DNA of 64,000 nucleotides from Leguminivora glycinivorella (Eukaryota; Arthropoda; Insecta; Lepidoptera; Tortricidae). The position numbers were made by a program, and so were the translations under genes. Position 1 is the first letter of the stretch. Every line of letters begins with the position of its first letter. The notes below the pieces were generated by a model. That model was not told where the DNA came from. It made no database searches and was given only the letters and a program-made list of their open reading frames with translations. Of the stretch, positions 22,501 to 37,500 are shown piece after piece. The stretch is taken from positions 3,410,001 to 3,474,000 of the forward strand of contig NC_062971.1 of the NCBI RefSeq assembly GCF_023078275.1. The letters are read 5' to 3'.

Positions 22501-25500
22501 TGAGATAGGGATAGCTATATAACTAAGAGTGGCGGCTAGATATAAAATAGAAACTGACGTGTCAATGTACGAAATTCGTAGCAGCTCATCTTTAAATAGG
22601 TCCCCTATTCTGTACACTATATGTATCCAAATCTAACGAAAAAAGAGAACAAAGTAAAAATCGGACCTATTAGGATCTTTTTATAGCGTAGTGAGTCAGA
22701 TATTGACCAGCCTGTACTTACTGTATCTGATAACACCTTATCGGTAGACGCACGCGTTTGAACTTTACGAAATCATTTCATATTCCACATTGTTTGAATA
22801 ATTTTTACACGGTATGTATAGTGTAATATCGCAGTGGGCATGTTTGTCTGAATGTTATAAATGAAATAGGTGAAGAATAGGGATGACGACTACATAAAAA
22901 ATATGGCATTCTGTTTAGTCCGTTAGTTAGATCGTCCAAAAATACTGAACACATATTTTTCGCTTTTTTAATTAATGAAAAAATACAAAGATACAGAACA
23001 CCAAAGTTCCGGAGTGGGGGCTTGTGACGTCACTTTTAAGTAAAAATTGTACCTAGGCGTGACGTCACGCGAAACTTCAACGCACTGTACGGTTTTTACG
23101 TTTACGTGAAAAAAGGAAAAATGTGTCCAAAATTTTTTGATAATCTCTGAAGGACTAAATAGTTTTTTTTAGTCGTCTCGCCTATTGGTCTACTAGTGTG
23201 AACTGTCGAGGATTCATGCAGTGTGGAATATTTTGTAGTTTCCTTCACTGTTATATTACCACAACCTTTGGGTAGACTGTTGTATAGTTCCATCAAACGT
23301 AGATACTATTCATGCTACTAATCGAGTTTTACGTCACTCGAAATACACCATGATTTTCATCTTTTACTTACTGTTAATTGTTTTATTTTAAGCGAGGTTG
23401 GAAGTCATATTGCCAGGGTATTGTCTCCAAACAAGGAGCGCTTAAATATTTCTTTCCATTACATGTAGTTGATGTAGTTAATGCTTCTAAATCTCATTGG
23501 TTGTGCCATTTACATATTTAGGTATTTTTAAACAAATCCAAACAAAAATTTAAAGACTCAGTTGCCCTGATTCCCTGAATCATTCCGTATACGCTGTTAA
23601 AGCACGTAAATTACGAAGGCTAATCGTAAAGTTTTTACTACTTCTATACTGTGTTGTGTGTGTTAGATAGTCCAACTTTAAAAAATCATTGAAATCAATG
23701 AGTGGTGGGCAAACTTTTTGCATCGGGGGCCAAAATTTTAAGGAATTTTATAACACGGACAGATTTACACCAAAAATGCATTACTTATTACGGTAGTGCT
23801 GGCCATATCACACACTATTTTGAAGGACCGGTGAAGGGCCGGATTTGCCCCGCGGGCCGGACTTGCCCACCACTGATATAAATCATATTGCATCAGCAGA
23901 ACCTGGTCAGCTAAAAGCTTTCGGAGCAGTCCTCGTTCGACTTCCAAATATCGTACAAAGTAGAAAAAAAAAATTACTAAATTGCTATACAAAAAATATA
24001 AATATTAATTGATATTCCAGGGAGGAGATTTCGGCAACGCGGCGAACGCGGGCCGGTACCACATTGTGTTCGCGTTCTTCGTGGCGCTCATGTTCGGGAT
24101 CTCACTGGGCTCGCTGTTCGGGTACCACTGCTATCTCGTCGCCACCAACAGGACGACTTTAGGTACGCACCTACTCGATATGGTACCGAACGCGGGCCGG
24201 TACCACATTGTGTTTGCGTTCTTCGTGGCGCTCATGTTCGGGATCTCACTGGGCTCGCTGTTCGTGTACCACTGCTATCTCGTCGTCACCAACAGGACGA
24301 CTTTAGGTACGCACCTACTCGATATGGTACCGAACGCGGGCCGGTACCACATTGTGTTCGCATTCTTCGTGGCGCTCATGTTCGGGATCTCACTGGGCTC
24401 GCTGTTCGGATACCACTGCTATCTCGTCGCCACCAACAGGACGACTTTAGGTACCACCTACTGATGGTACCGAACGCGGGCCGGTACCACATTGTGTTTG
24501 CGTTCTTCGTGGCGCTCATGTTCGGGATCTCACTGGGCTCGCTGTTCGGGTACCACTGCTATCTCGTCGCCACCAACAGGACGACTTTAGGTACGCACCT
24601 ACTCGATATGGTACCGAACGCGGGCCGGTACCACATTGTGTTTGCGTTCTTCGTGGCGCTCATGTTCGGGATCTCACTGGGCTCGCTGTTCGGATACCAC
24701 TGCGATCTCGTCGCCACCAACAGGACGACTTTAGGTACGCACCTACTCGATATGGTACCGAACGCGGGCCGGTACCACATTGTGTTCGCATTCTTCGTGG
24801 CGCTCATGTTCGGGATCTCACTGGGCTCGCTGTTCGGATACCACTGCTATCTCGTCGCCACCAACAGGACGAATTTAGGTACGTACCTATTCGATATGGT
24901 ACCGAACGCGGGCCAGTACCACATTGTGTTCGCGTTCCACTATTATCTCGTCTACTTGGACGATTTTAAAAACGTAAAACCTAGAGTATTGTGTCAATTG
25001 CAGGTTCTTTCCAACCTTCATTTTATAAATCCTTGTCAGTCTAATGATTTACAACGAAGGGGCGGACTGTGGCCGTATCCAATAGTTATACTATCTTTGA
25101 CAAAACATAGCTTTTGTGTTGATTGCGGTTGGCAAACGCAATGGCAATCATTTTCTAATCATCCGTTTCTCACTTAACTAAAGCTTAGCACGACTCTTGG
25201 ACTACAGTCGCTCCTAGGGACTGTGGTCCAAGTCCCTAGAAGTGGCTGTACCTTACCTAGTCCCTTTGGAAATATTCTATCCCCCTTATTCATAAAAAAA
25301 TAACTGAACTAATTACTTCAAAGGTGTTTTGTCCCTTTCTGTCATATTGACTTATGTATTTGTGATAAAGGGACGAAACACTTTTTTAGTTACTTTATTA
25401 TGAATAAGGGTGTACACGTTTAAGGTTGATATTTGTTTGCAGACGTTCTCATTGCGTACCGTAGGTTCGCTAGCCCCACTAGGCAGATCGTTGGAAGTAT

Positions 25501-28500
25501 TTTTAAGACAATGGTCAATGGTAAATGCAGACACTTCTAAAGATAGTAAAACATAGTACTAGTAGGTACTTATTGTAACGTATTACTCATTTACGAGTTA
25601 GTATACTCCATTTTAATTAAGTACCAAGGCCCGATAGCACTTGAGATCATCATTAAGCGTTTAAGAGAAAAAGGATAGTTGTGTGCATTTTTCACCGACG
25701 TGTGCCATTTTGAAGTGCTTCTAATTAGATACCAAAAGGCAAACATTATGAGCCCTTTTGTTAAGTTTCAAGTGCTATTTGAAATTTAGTATAAAAGTAA
25801 AGAAATGATAAGGCCTGGGGCCTATTGCATAACAATTTACAACTTGTATTACAAGTGGAACTCTCTTTCTTATAAAATGAATTGGAGGGTTCGCGCACTT
25901 GTAATATGAGTTGTAACTTGTTATGCAATAGGCCCCAGGTATACACTTTCACTGGGGTACAAAATGTCTCACGATATGTGTCGGTGACAATGACAAGTCA
26001 AGCGAAGTCGACCGATTTCACTTCAGATATTCAACATGACTGAATGTGAATAGTTGTAAGTGTGGATAATAACCCTCCTATTCATAAACGTTTAAGGGCC
26101 ATTTGCACCAACGAAAATGGAGGGTTAACCCGAGGGTTATCCCACCATTTTATATGGAATTTGACAGATGACAGCTCACTAACACTGAGTTAAGCGGTTG
26201 GTGCAAGTGGGCCTAATAAAGTTAAAAGCCGCTAATAATCGCTTGTCCCTTTCTGACGTATTGGTAAGATGGAAAGGGACAAACGACTTTTATCGGCTTC
26301 TCAACTTTAGTAAACGTTTATGAAGAAGGAGGTTAGGAAATAAAAGTCCCAGAACGCGCCAAATCACGTGACGTGACTGGCGTCATGTGTTCCTGGACAT
26401 TTGACCCTAATGATGTCCATACTGGTCTGTTATAAATTTTCTATAACAAGGTGACAGCGCGATGGCGCTCTGACCCTGTAACGCCATGTTATGGTCCCGG
26501 AGCTGTAAGTTCACATTTTTGACACATTTGTTTTGAAGTGACCCGTGTGGTGACGGGTTAAGAATTTCACCACCCCCTTTCTTCCCGTGGGTGTCGTAGA
26601 AGTCGACTGTGGGATATGGGTTAAATTGTGGCGTAGGCGAGAGGCTGGCAACCTGTCACTGCAATGTCACAGTTTCGTTTTCTTTCAACCCCTTATTTGC
26701 CAAGAGTGGCACTGAAGCCTAAATAGTTTCATGTGCTCTGCCTACCCCTTCGTGGGACACAGGCGTGATTGTATGTATGTATGTATGTATGTTGTTTTGA
26801 AGTATGTTACGATGTGGCTAAGACGTATCATTTGCCAAATCTAGTGATTATTTACGAATTGGTTGAATCGATTAGGCCATATGTACAAGGAGGCGGTTAA
26901 ACAAATATACGATTTCTATCAACTTACTGAAGTGTCATTTGAATCGAAATGACAGACTGCCACAGCACTAGTTTAAAAATAAAAACCGGCCAAGAGCGTG
27001 TCGGGCCACGCTCAGTGTAGGGTTCCGTAGTTTTCCGTATTTTTCTCAAAAACTACTGAACCAATCAAGTTCAAAACAATTTTCCTAGAAAGTATTTATA
27101 AAGTTCTACTTTTGTGATTTTTTTTCATATTTTTTAAACATATGGTTCAAAAGTTAGAGGGGGGGGGACGCACTTTTTTTTCATTTAGGAGCGATTATTT
27201 CCGAAAAAAAATAAAACCGCCTTCAAAAATAAGCGCGTTACAAAACACGGAGAAACTAAAAAGCAAAAAATAATAAACCTTTGAATTCAGATTTCTTATC
27301 GTATTGCAATAATCTAAACATCCAAATTATAAACAAATCAATTATTTTTGCAGTCGGTACCAGACCTGTTCGTCGCCTTGCTATTGCCTGTTTGCCCCAC
27401 CCAACCATACGCAGGCTGGCACCGACTCCAAAAATAATTGATTTGTTTATAATTTGGATGTTTAGATTATTGCAATACGATAAGAAATCTGAATTCAAAG
27501 GTTTATTATTTTTTGCTTTTTAGTTTCTCCGTGTTTTGTAACGCGCTTATTTTTGAAGGCGGTTTTATTTTTTGTTAAAAAGTTTATTTATTTGTTGATT
27601 TTTAGTGGTTCCTATTGATATTATACGTATCAGTCCGAATACATGTACACTAGTGAAAGAATTATCCTTTAACTCCTAACCATTGAGGAGTTGACCTTCC
27701 ATCATCAGCTCAGCCACATAAAATTATTACCATCAGGCGTAAATACTGGTTTACCTTTGAAAAATACACTAAAAACATTACATGTGCCTATAACATTTGA
27801 AGAGTTCCCTCGATTTCTCCAGGATCCCATCATCAGACCTTGACTTGGTGCCAATGGGACCATCTCGGGGTTATACCCGTTCGATCAAAAAAAAATTTTT
27901 GAAAATCGGTCCACAATTCTCGGAGATATCGAGGAACATACATACAAAAAAAAAAAAAAAAAAAAAAAACATTCAGTCGAATTGAGAACCTCCTCCTTTT
28001 TTGAAGTCGGTTAAAAATATTAATATTATCAAAAAACAATCTTAGCAAACCCTTATTCATTTTTTAATACCTATCCAACAATATATCACACGTTGGGGTT
28101 GGAATGAAAAAAAATATCAGCCCCCACTTTACATATAGGGGGGGTACCCTAATAAAACATTTTTTTCCATTTTTTATTTTTGCACTTTGTTGGCGTGATT
28201 GATATACATATTGGTACCAAATTTCAGCTTTCTAGTGCTAACGGTTACTGAGATTATCCGCGGACGGACGGACGGACGGACGGACAGACAGACATGGCGA
28301 AACTATAAGGGTTCCTAGTTGACTACGGAACCCTAAAAATGAATGATAAATGACATAAAAAGTAAATGATGCGTAATAAATTAATATCGTTAAATACTCA
28401 CTAACGAAGATCCGCAAAAATGTATGTGCTAGATTAAAGTATTGTTTTTAAGTACTTATTTTTTTGATTTAGGCGTATAATGTCCCACTCGCAAAACGTC

Positions 28501-31500
28501 TCTTGGTCCCTTTCGCAAAAGGTCCCTTTTATAAAATGTCCCATTGCCAAAACGGCCCTTCTGCAAAATATCCCGTTCTCAAAATGTCCCTTTATATAAA
28601 TTACGTCCCTTTCGCAGAAAGTCCCTTTCACGAAATAACCCGATCGCAACACGTCCCTTTCGCAAAATGTCCCGTAAAAAATGGCTCGTACCAATGAGTT
28701 TTTTGGAACTGTGTACGAAATATCATTTGATATTTACTAGTTGCTTTTCGGTGAAGGAAAACATCGTGAGGAAACCGGACTATTCCCAATCAGGCCTAGT
28801 TTACCCTCTGGGTTGGAAGGTCAGATGGTAGTCGCTTTCGTAAAAACTAGTGCCTACGCCACATCTTGGGATAGTGTTACCAAATTGAACGCCAGGCTCC
28901 GTAACCCGTAACATAAGCTAAAAAATGCTAAGAAAGAAGACGGTAAAAAATGTACAGTACAAACAACAACACACAGCAGCTGTGAATACAGACAAAGTAC
29001 CAGATATATGTATACAAACCCTTATGGCACAGGCAATAAAGTTCTGCATACATATTTTTGACACTTTGTCTGTATTCACAGCTGTGTTGTTGACTGACTC
29101 AACTAATACCATACTAAATGTATGGACGCCTTTCAATTCCCAATGGCGAGTATTGATAACAATCTGTATTATTACCTCTTTAATCCATAAGAACCTGGCT
29201 ATTTGCAAACGGGACGTTTTGCGAAAGGGGCATTAGGCAGCCGTGACTTTCAGCGATAGGGGTATTTTCAGAAGGGACATTTCGCGAAGGGTATGGGTCA
29301 TTTTGATAACGGGACGTAATGCGAATGGGGTTTTTTGCATAAGGGACAATTAGCAGAGAAGACGTTTTGCGTATGGGACGTTATTATAGCGGAGGGACGT
29401 TTTGCGAGTGGGACATTATACGCCTAAACCATTTTTTTAAATATCATTACAGGATTTTATTTTAAATTTCATTAGGTCGCGTGAGTTTACGTTTTGTGGA
29501 CGCTGTCATGTCAAAAAGAGGAACTTACAGCTCCGGAACAATATATAACATTTATAACAGGCCAGTGTGGGAACACCATTAGTGTATCCCTGGCTATCAA
29601 ATAAATCTACAACTAATACAAATTAATCGTGGATTCCATTGACATTGTATATATGAATAATCCTATACTGACAATGCTACGACGTTGTTTGTGATAGTGA
29701 TCAGTAATTCATGTAAATTGTTGTAGTTATCTCCACTCATAGTCCACAATTTAGTTATATTTAGATTAGATAATATGTTGACAAAAGTAATCGATTTTCG
29801 TTGTTTAATGTAATTCCTTGAATTTTGATACATTCTAATAGGATTGCTATTAATGTGATAGGTAAATCGGTATATATGACATGATTCGTTGAAGCTTTTT
29901 TTATAAACTTGAACCTTTTCATTTAACCAATATGTATCTCCTACTCGTAAAAGGAAAAAAAGTTGTTATAAGATATAAAATTGACACTCGTGCGCGGTGC
30001 GTTATTATGAACGTTTTTGAAATGCATGAAAGTTGATATTGCTGTAGCAGCGTTAGTCCGTTTTCACATTATCCGATCCGATATCGGATGTCGGAAGGAT
30101 TTCAATAGAAAAAATCCAAGATGGCGCCTGTAATGTATGGGATATCGGTCCGACATCCGATATCGAATCGGATAATGTGAAAACGCACTTAAGAAAACAG
30201 TTAGTGTAGTGGTTACACCATCTGATTCTTAAACATGAGGTGCCTGGTTCGAATTCCAAGATTGGGCTGTAGCTGCGCGCAAGTCTTATTAGACTCTAAC
30301 ATATTTTTTAGGAATTTTATAATTCTGATAAGTGGCCGACATGTTTCGGTCCAATATACATTTACACCACATTTACACTACGCGGTTAAAAGAGGTCAAA
30401 AAAGGCGAGTTGGCTACAAAGTCGACAAATGCGTTTTTGGGGAATATAGACATCTTTTATGTAGGGCTCGTGTCCTGTAAATCACGAATAACAGTACGGG
30501 AGTAGAAATCCTAAATATGAAACCTTACTATTGCAGAGGCGTTCCGAGCGCCCATGTTCCGTGGAGGCGTGGACAAGAATGGCTTCTCCATAGGCGCCTA
30601 CGGGAACTTCAAGGAGGTGTTCGGAAACCAGCCTTGCCTGTGGCTGGTACCCGTGTTCACAAGGTAAGAATGTCACATATTGATTGGATATCTGGGTATT
30701 TTTTTTCAAAGTTGTCCACCTCACTTTTTTTATATCATGGGTATTTTTTACGCGATTCATACTCAGAATCGCGAGGTCTTTCGATCCTGATAGGAGAAAA
30801 AAAATGTCCCATACATTTTTGAAAGCTTCCATTCCGTTACTGCCATACAAAATGTAAGAAAAAATGGTAACGGAATGGGAAAAGAACCTTGGGACTTTTT
30901 TTCTCCTATTAGGATTGAAAGAGCTCACGATTCTGAGTGGAAACCACATAAAAACTTCAAAATCCAAAAAAAAAGTGGGGTGGACAACTTTGAAAAAAAA
31001 AAAATGGCCCATTTACTTACTGCGCTGGCTCAGCGACCCGAAGTGGATCTTGGCCTTTGACACTAGACTCCGCCATTCGATCCTATCCTGTGCAATCTGA
31101 TGCCACTCAGTCGCTTGAAGGTCATAAGGTCACACAAGGCCATAGTATAAGGATAGTAGGGTGTTTGGCGTGCGAGCAAGATAGCGATATAAGTTCCTGC
31201 TCGCGCGTTAGAACAGCAACCAGAATCCTTCATTGATGATCGCGTAATTTCGGTTAGATGTATGGGAAATGGTTGACAGGTGCATAAATGTTCATTATCA
31301 TACAATAACAATGTGATTGGAAATATAATGAACATTTGTGCAATTGGTAACGCATGTGAGACGTGTTTCTGCCGAATTGGTAACGCCTCATTTTGTTTTT
31401 GCCCTGCTTAGGTATACATAATCTTCAAAGTTCCTACTGTTCAATGTACATATTTTTGCGCACATTTATTTAATACCAAATCATCGAGTACCATTTATAA

Positions 31501-34500
31501 TTCAATGATTAGAGAGGACTAGACTATTTTTGATCTAAAAACGGCCATGAGTTGACAGTCGGAAATTTTAAGGCTGATGCAGACGACGCAATCTCGCATG
31601 CGATTTTAGATACATTGCGGACAATAAAGTTACCTACTCCCAATTTTGCCGGCCGATCAAATGACGCAATATAATGAAACTCTTATGCGAGATCTACCGT
31701 CTAAATCAGCCTTAAAGGTTTTCTTGTCAAATCTTAGCTTCCCTTGAAAATATAACCCTAAGATATAATATAATTAAATAAAAATAGCACATAGCGACAT
31801 ATTATTACATGATTACGTTTTAGAAATAATAGTTTGCAAGCGTGTGTGCTCGTTAGTTCGTGGGTTAGACATAGACACGTGATGTGTGCATGTTCCAATG
31901 TGTGTAAAAAGAAGTGAATGATATTTCTAACACGAACGGGTTTCTAGATAGAGATTAAACCGTGTGTATTATTAGTTATAGAAGGCACATTCACGTAATC
32001 ATTATCATTAATACTAATTCATTGGCATTTTTTTTCCATCAGCTTTTCGATTTAAGCTTCACTAATAAAAAAATACATTTCTATAAATTAAAAATCACAT
32101 TATACCTAACCTTAGTCCTAAGTTGGTCTTAGTATACATAATATATCAATGGTGCGCTATGTTTCGTATGTCACTGACATGTAACATCATTTTGTGTGTT
32201 ATTTTTATATAAATACCTAACTAATAAAAACATCATTTTCACGACTATCACGCTCGCTTTTACTATGTCTAATGTCTATACTAAAATAAAATAATATGCT
32301 TATAATAATATATATATTTTAATACGCATCGTATATACCGCTATAATTATGTACCTATATATCTATATATACTATTTATACTTAGGAATGCTGGGGAATC
32401 GGAAAATATGGATGAAATTAGGTTAGGTAGGAGCAACCTTCTTTCTGAAATGTGCATGCACTGGTTTTCAACCCTCATTAATTAAACCCTTTTATTTATT
32501 AGCCCTCTCTTGTTATATTCTCCATTGAGTGCAGTTAGGTTTCAAACACTCAAAAGTTTTTTTTTAAAAATATTAACATGAATGCCTTCTAAAAGCCATA
32601 AAATACAGTTTAACACGCGTCATTTAAGGCATTTGTGTCATATGTTTCTGAGTGCCTACAATTATGCTTCCAATTTTATCACTTATCAACGTGGATAAGA
32701 CACCTTACCTGACACTGACATACTTGCCAGATCGTGACGGATGCTTTATCCACGTAGGTAAGTGATAAAATTGCAAGCATAATCGGCCTGCTGCTGCACA
32801 GAGATGAGACAACTTGTCGTCTCGTTGTGTCCTGTAGGTGGTAGCTTGAAAAAGGCTCTCCGAGATATGTCAGACAAGTGACTAAAATTGTATAAGCTAA
32901 ACTGTATTTTCAGGCTTAAATTAGTATAACTCAGGGTAGTTTCAAATATCCACGCCGTAATAGCGATCGTGAACGATCAACTGGCGTACATTCGTGCATT
33001 CGTAACCTCCGCTTTTGTCAGCCTCGGTGACGGGTGCGACTTTCCCGTGCGGAGGGAACACCAGCTGCAGACGTTCACCACGCCGCAGGAAAGCTACGAT
33101 TCCATGGGCACCACGCGCTCAGACTTGAGAAGGTCAGACAAATCCCCGCAATACTCAGACGACTCGCACATACCTTGAGAACGTTACGAATGAACGATTC
33201 AAAATGGCCGTCGTACCAATGACGTTTACTGTCAACAGTAGATAGTACTTAGCATGTCTGTAACGCGGGTTAGGGTCACGGAATACTGGACTGTAGCGTC
33301 ACATTCGCAAAAAATGACAGAAACGATATATGAATTTTTTGAGATATTTTTTTCGGCTTGGCTTTGATGACTTGTTGACTGTTTGTGGATTGTTCTTCGA
33401 ATAAGCTGCTACATGACTCTGAACATTAATATTTCTACGTTTAAAAAAACATTCGGAGCCGAAAAAATCATGTCTTAAAATATAACTTCTGATACGAATG
33501 TTCACTAGTCTTGTTTTAGTCCGGGTAAAGTAAATAATGGACTAAAATTAAGTACCATAATATCTGCGTCTCGAAGATATGTGTCGCTTAACTTAAAAAC
33601 TGGGTAAATCCATTCTGCTATAAGGTTGATTATCTTTCAGATCATATTACATTTTTTATATATTCAACCTTAGAGCAGAATGGATTAACCCAAGTTTGAA
33701 GTTAAACGACACATATATGCTTAGATATTAATCATTGTTTGCCTACCATAATTACTAGCCTAAGTTTTACATCTGCTTTGACAGATCAAGGCAGCGATGA
33801 GTGAAATGTAGGTACTTCCAATACTTCCATCCTGTACATTTTCTTTATTGCCAGTTATATCTTTTCGATTTTACGCGAATGAAGACGTGTGGTCGGTGTG
33901 GTGCGTACTTGGTATTTTTTCCCGGATTAAAGTTGCCCTAGGTAGGGTTCAGGGGTAGATAGATATAACGTTATCTGTTAAATGTAATTATTTTGTGGTT
34001 TATAACGTAACTTTTCATTTATATCCTCGTTAATATAGGTATTGGTTAGAAGTACAGTAGAACCCGCTTAAAACGATTCTGAGGGGACCTAGCCAAAAAA
34101 GCGTATTATACGGGAAATCGTATTGAACGAGAAAATGTATCTGATTTTATGGTCAGCTACTTACGTAAACCTAATTATCTTTACAAAATATCTTCATCGC
34201 ACTGACATTGGTATAAGCGAAAAGCAATGTGTTTGAGTAGGCTTAGGCCTAGTAAAACAATAATAAAGGTGCTCATGTGCCGTTGGAAATTTGTTAAAAT
34301 TACACAGTGAAATTTATAAAAATGTATTTATTATATTTTTGTATAAAAATTGTTTTTACGATTTTGTATAAAAACTGTTTTTATGTTTTTAATTTCCGCA
34401 ATGAGCATATTCTATATTTCCGGGAACTTTCTGATATATTAAACAAAAATCATTATATTTAACAGATGACTGACTATATTTACGTGGTAAACTCGTGTTT

Positions 34501-37500
34501 TAGAAGTCATTATTATTCTAAGTCTGAATCTGTGAATTGCTTTTATACTCTAGTATTAAAGGTTCAGAAAATTTTAGTCTCACCATTTTAGACTGTTTTA
34601 ATATTTTATAGGAAATCTTGTTGTCTCTTATAGGTGCTATAAGGTCAGAGTTATAAAATCCTGTCATCCAATTAAAATTAATTTGTATATTAAAGTTAGA
34701 ATTTTCACCGTAAAGGTTAGTGAAGTTTTTTAAACTTATATTGATAATTGTTATAATTATTCTATAGGTGCGTATTACATTTATATTGTGCATGTTGTCA
34801 TATGCTGTAGATGTTTAATTTTGAGACGACAATGTTACTTAATACATTTAGGTATATGACAATTTTTAGTTCTTTACTATTCTCTCTATTTCTCATTCTC
34901 TGCATTAGACTAAATTCTATAGGATTTCTATTGACTATTATGTACCTGATACATAACATTCTTTTTTTGTGTATATCGTTCTCAAGTTATGTGGGGTTCG
35001 CGCTGATACCTAATTAAATTTTTTACAAAAAAATCGAATATAACTTTACAATAATGATTGTTATGTATGCGAATTGCTTAATGCATTTATTATTTTTGAG
35101 CTATATACAACACACAAGACTGATAAAGTTAGAATCCTATGAATTTGTATGTTTTGTGCACAATAAATTAATTTGTCTTTTATTTTGTTTTTTATTTTTA
35201 TTTATAACGCTATGAACACTGCCTCCCGTCCCGAATCAGCTTGTTAGTACAAAGCTTTTTGCAGTTTAGAAACTTATTTAGCAAGCAAACGGATACTTTT
35301 ATACATAACTAATAAATCTATTTACCCATTTTTTATAACTTTCTTGTTTTTCGAATGACTGTCTTCGGCTAATATTCCACTGAGGCTAAACAAGCGGAGA
35401 TGAAAATAATTACCTGAAATAAATATTACTATATTTTTCTCATCTCCTTGTCTCCTCAGTGGATAGGCAGACTTTGTTACTAACATTACGATAAGAGATA
35501 AAAATTAAAATAATTATACACGTACTGTCTGTGTGATGTATATTTAAACTTCTCTGGAATCTTCTAAATTCTTCTCTTCCTCTCAGTCTATATCTACTCA
35601 GTGTCTCTGACTGCTGCAGATGAGTATAACATCATCATCATCATTATTTCTAAGATTTATATTATTGTTGAAACCAGATAATAAAAAGATTTTAGAGGCT
35701 TTATGGACAAAAAATAATATTGACTAAATGTTGTAAGTATAAAAAGTCAATGAGGTTTTAATTTAGATGCAAAGGACTGTAACTTAAGGTATTCGATAAC
35801 ACTGGATATTTTATGTTATTTCTACTCAGAGTCACGACTCACGAACTCTTTCGATCCACTCAGGAGAAAAAAAGTGTCCATAGGTTTATTTTTATTTCCA
35901 TTCCATTACCACTTTATGTTCATATTCATTTATTCCTAAAATTAAAATTTTTACGTTCAAGGTATAATATTAATAAGTAATCTATGTCAATTAAAGTTAA
36001 ATTATCATACACTTTGTATGACGGTTACGGAATGGAATGATTGAAAAAGTATGGATTTTTTCCTTCTTATTCTGGTTACGGAAAGGAACGACTGAAAAAA
36101 TTATGGATGTTTATCCTTCTTATTCCTTTTGAAAAGGTTCGGTAATCTGAGAAGACATAACATAAAACTGCCTAAATACAGTGTTCAACACACTAAGGTC
36201 CAATTAAATCATCTGCAGCATTCATGGATATCAGCTTGTGCTTCTAAATGTCGACATTATTGGAACAACGGGGTTGAGACGTTCTGTTAATATTTTAGCG
36301 CGGCGAACGGACACTACACTGAGAGTTGGAGACTTTGCCCCCAGAAGGGGGCCGCAGACCCGGCCATAGTATAAGGAAAATTTAATATTATTAACTAATC
36401 CACTTCCATTCAGCAATATTTTTTATTACTATTTTAAATAAATCAATTCTTATTCATAACATGCTTTTCATTCATTGGCGATAAATACCCGAATTTTAAT
36501 TGGTCAAAATTAAAGTCATTCACTTCTTTTTGATGTAGTCGATGTTTAGTATATTATACAGTGTCCTTTTGCATGCTAATTATTTTAGCCTTAGAACAAA
36601 ATATGCTTCACAAAATGTGCCCACTTTGCTACACATCGGGTCTTTGTACTGCAATATTTTTTAATATAAAAAACTACATATTTCAAACTTATTTGAGTGT
36701 TATAAGACGATAGTAGGGATGATCTATTCAAATTTGGAATTTACCTCAACGTTGCTTTTCTTTACATTCCATGACATAAGTCCATGATAAAAAATCTAGC
36801 TACATATCAACATACCGTTGTATAAGTGAACATTAAAATTCAAGTTAGATATCAAGGAGCAAAGTAGGCACATTTACAGTTATGTAGTAAGTAGGCTACA
36901 CAACATATTTAGTAGAACAACAACTAAATACTTTATAACCACATGGTATATCGCGTATATTGCACATTTTATTTATTTGACGGTATTTAGACATGAACAT
37001 TATCATCCTACCATATCATTACAATTAGTACATAGTAGGTATACCGTAGGTGCTCGTTAATCCAGCACTCCAAGTAATCCGGCAGGTGCTTATATGTAAT
37101 ATATGTACAATTAACTTTAAGTTTCATTTCGTTAATAAATCCAATAATTACAAGTCGCACAACGGGGAAAATATCAGGTGCCGGATTACCGAACACATAT
37201 TCTGATTGATCGATCCACCGATCATAATTTTACTCTTTTTAAATATAATGAATTACTACAGGATAAGCGTTTCATCTTTATCATAGTTATCTAATAAAAT
37301 GTTGACAAAATCATCGAAAAACAAACATTAGTATCTATATTTATCACAGAATAACATAACTACTGAAATTTAAACCAATATTAAAATCATAGGGATAATT
37401 AAAAATAGAATAGGTATACCTACATTATGACTATGTGATGGCATGGTCCTATTAAAACTACAGAAGGTAACTATTTTCTGGTAAATAATATTAGATACTG

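Larger units (their letters stand above)
16921..24020 (+). other. DHHC intron 4
   Basis: 7.1 kb, rich in insertions: pseudo-exon 4, mariner, a MITE chain at 19.6-19.9 kb, an RTE tail, a nested SINE, a LINE fragment and a hAT-type MITE. Segments 18343-18860, 18966-19620, 22620-23690 and 23880-24010 show nothing recognisable. Confidence 0.85.
26980..28340 (-). repeat. Foldback repeat (agggttccgtag family), interrupted copy
   Basis: Reverse-orientation copy of 13610-14176: begins aaaaaccggccaagagcgtg, ends ttgactacggaaccctaaaa, with (CGGA)n at 28260-28290. About 800 bases of other DNA (about 27213-28015) split it, and 13610-14176 shows the empty site. Confidence 0.8.
24163..30536 (+). other. 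DHHC intron 5
   Basis: 6.4 kb; begins with the rest of the exon 5 array, then several MITEs, a nested foldback element and a 0.96-kb element with inverted short-repeat arrays. 29430-30050 shows nothing recognisable. Confidence 0.8.

Noticed and set aside
24559..24807. 82-aa minus-strand frame with repeats
   Set aside because: Antisense shadow of the exon 5 array; its repetition only mirrors the 144-bp units.
24045..24940. CRISPR-like direct repeat array
   Set aside because: Units are contiguous 144-bp copies of a coding exon without unique spacers, in a eukaryotic gene.
27256..27523. Two 80-aa frames with the same start and end on opposite strands
   Set aside because: Produced by the near-perfect inverted repeat; no protein features.
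30482..31012. 176-aa minus-strand frame
   Set aside because: Runs through exon 6 antisense and a palindromic MITE; no domain.
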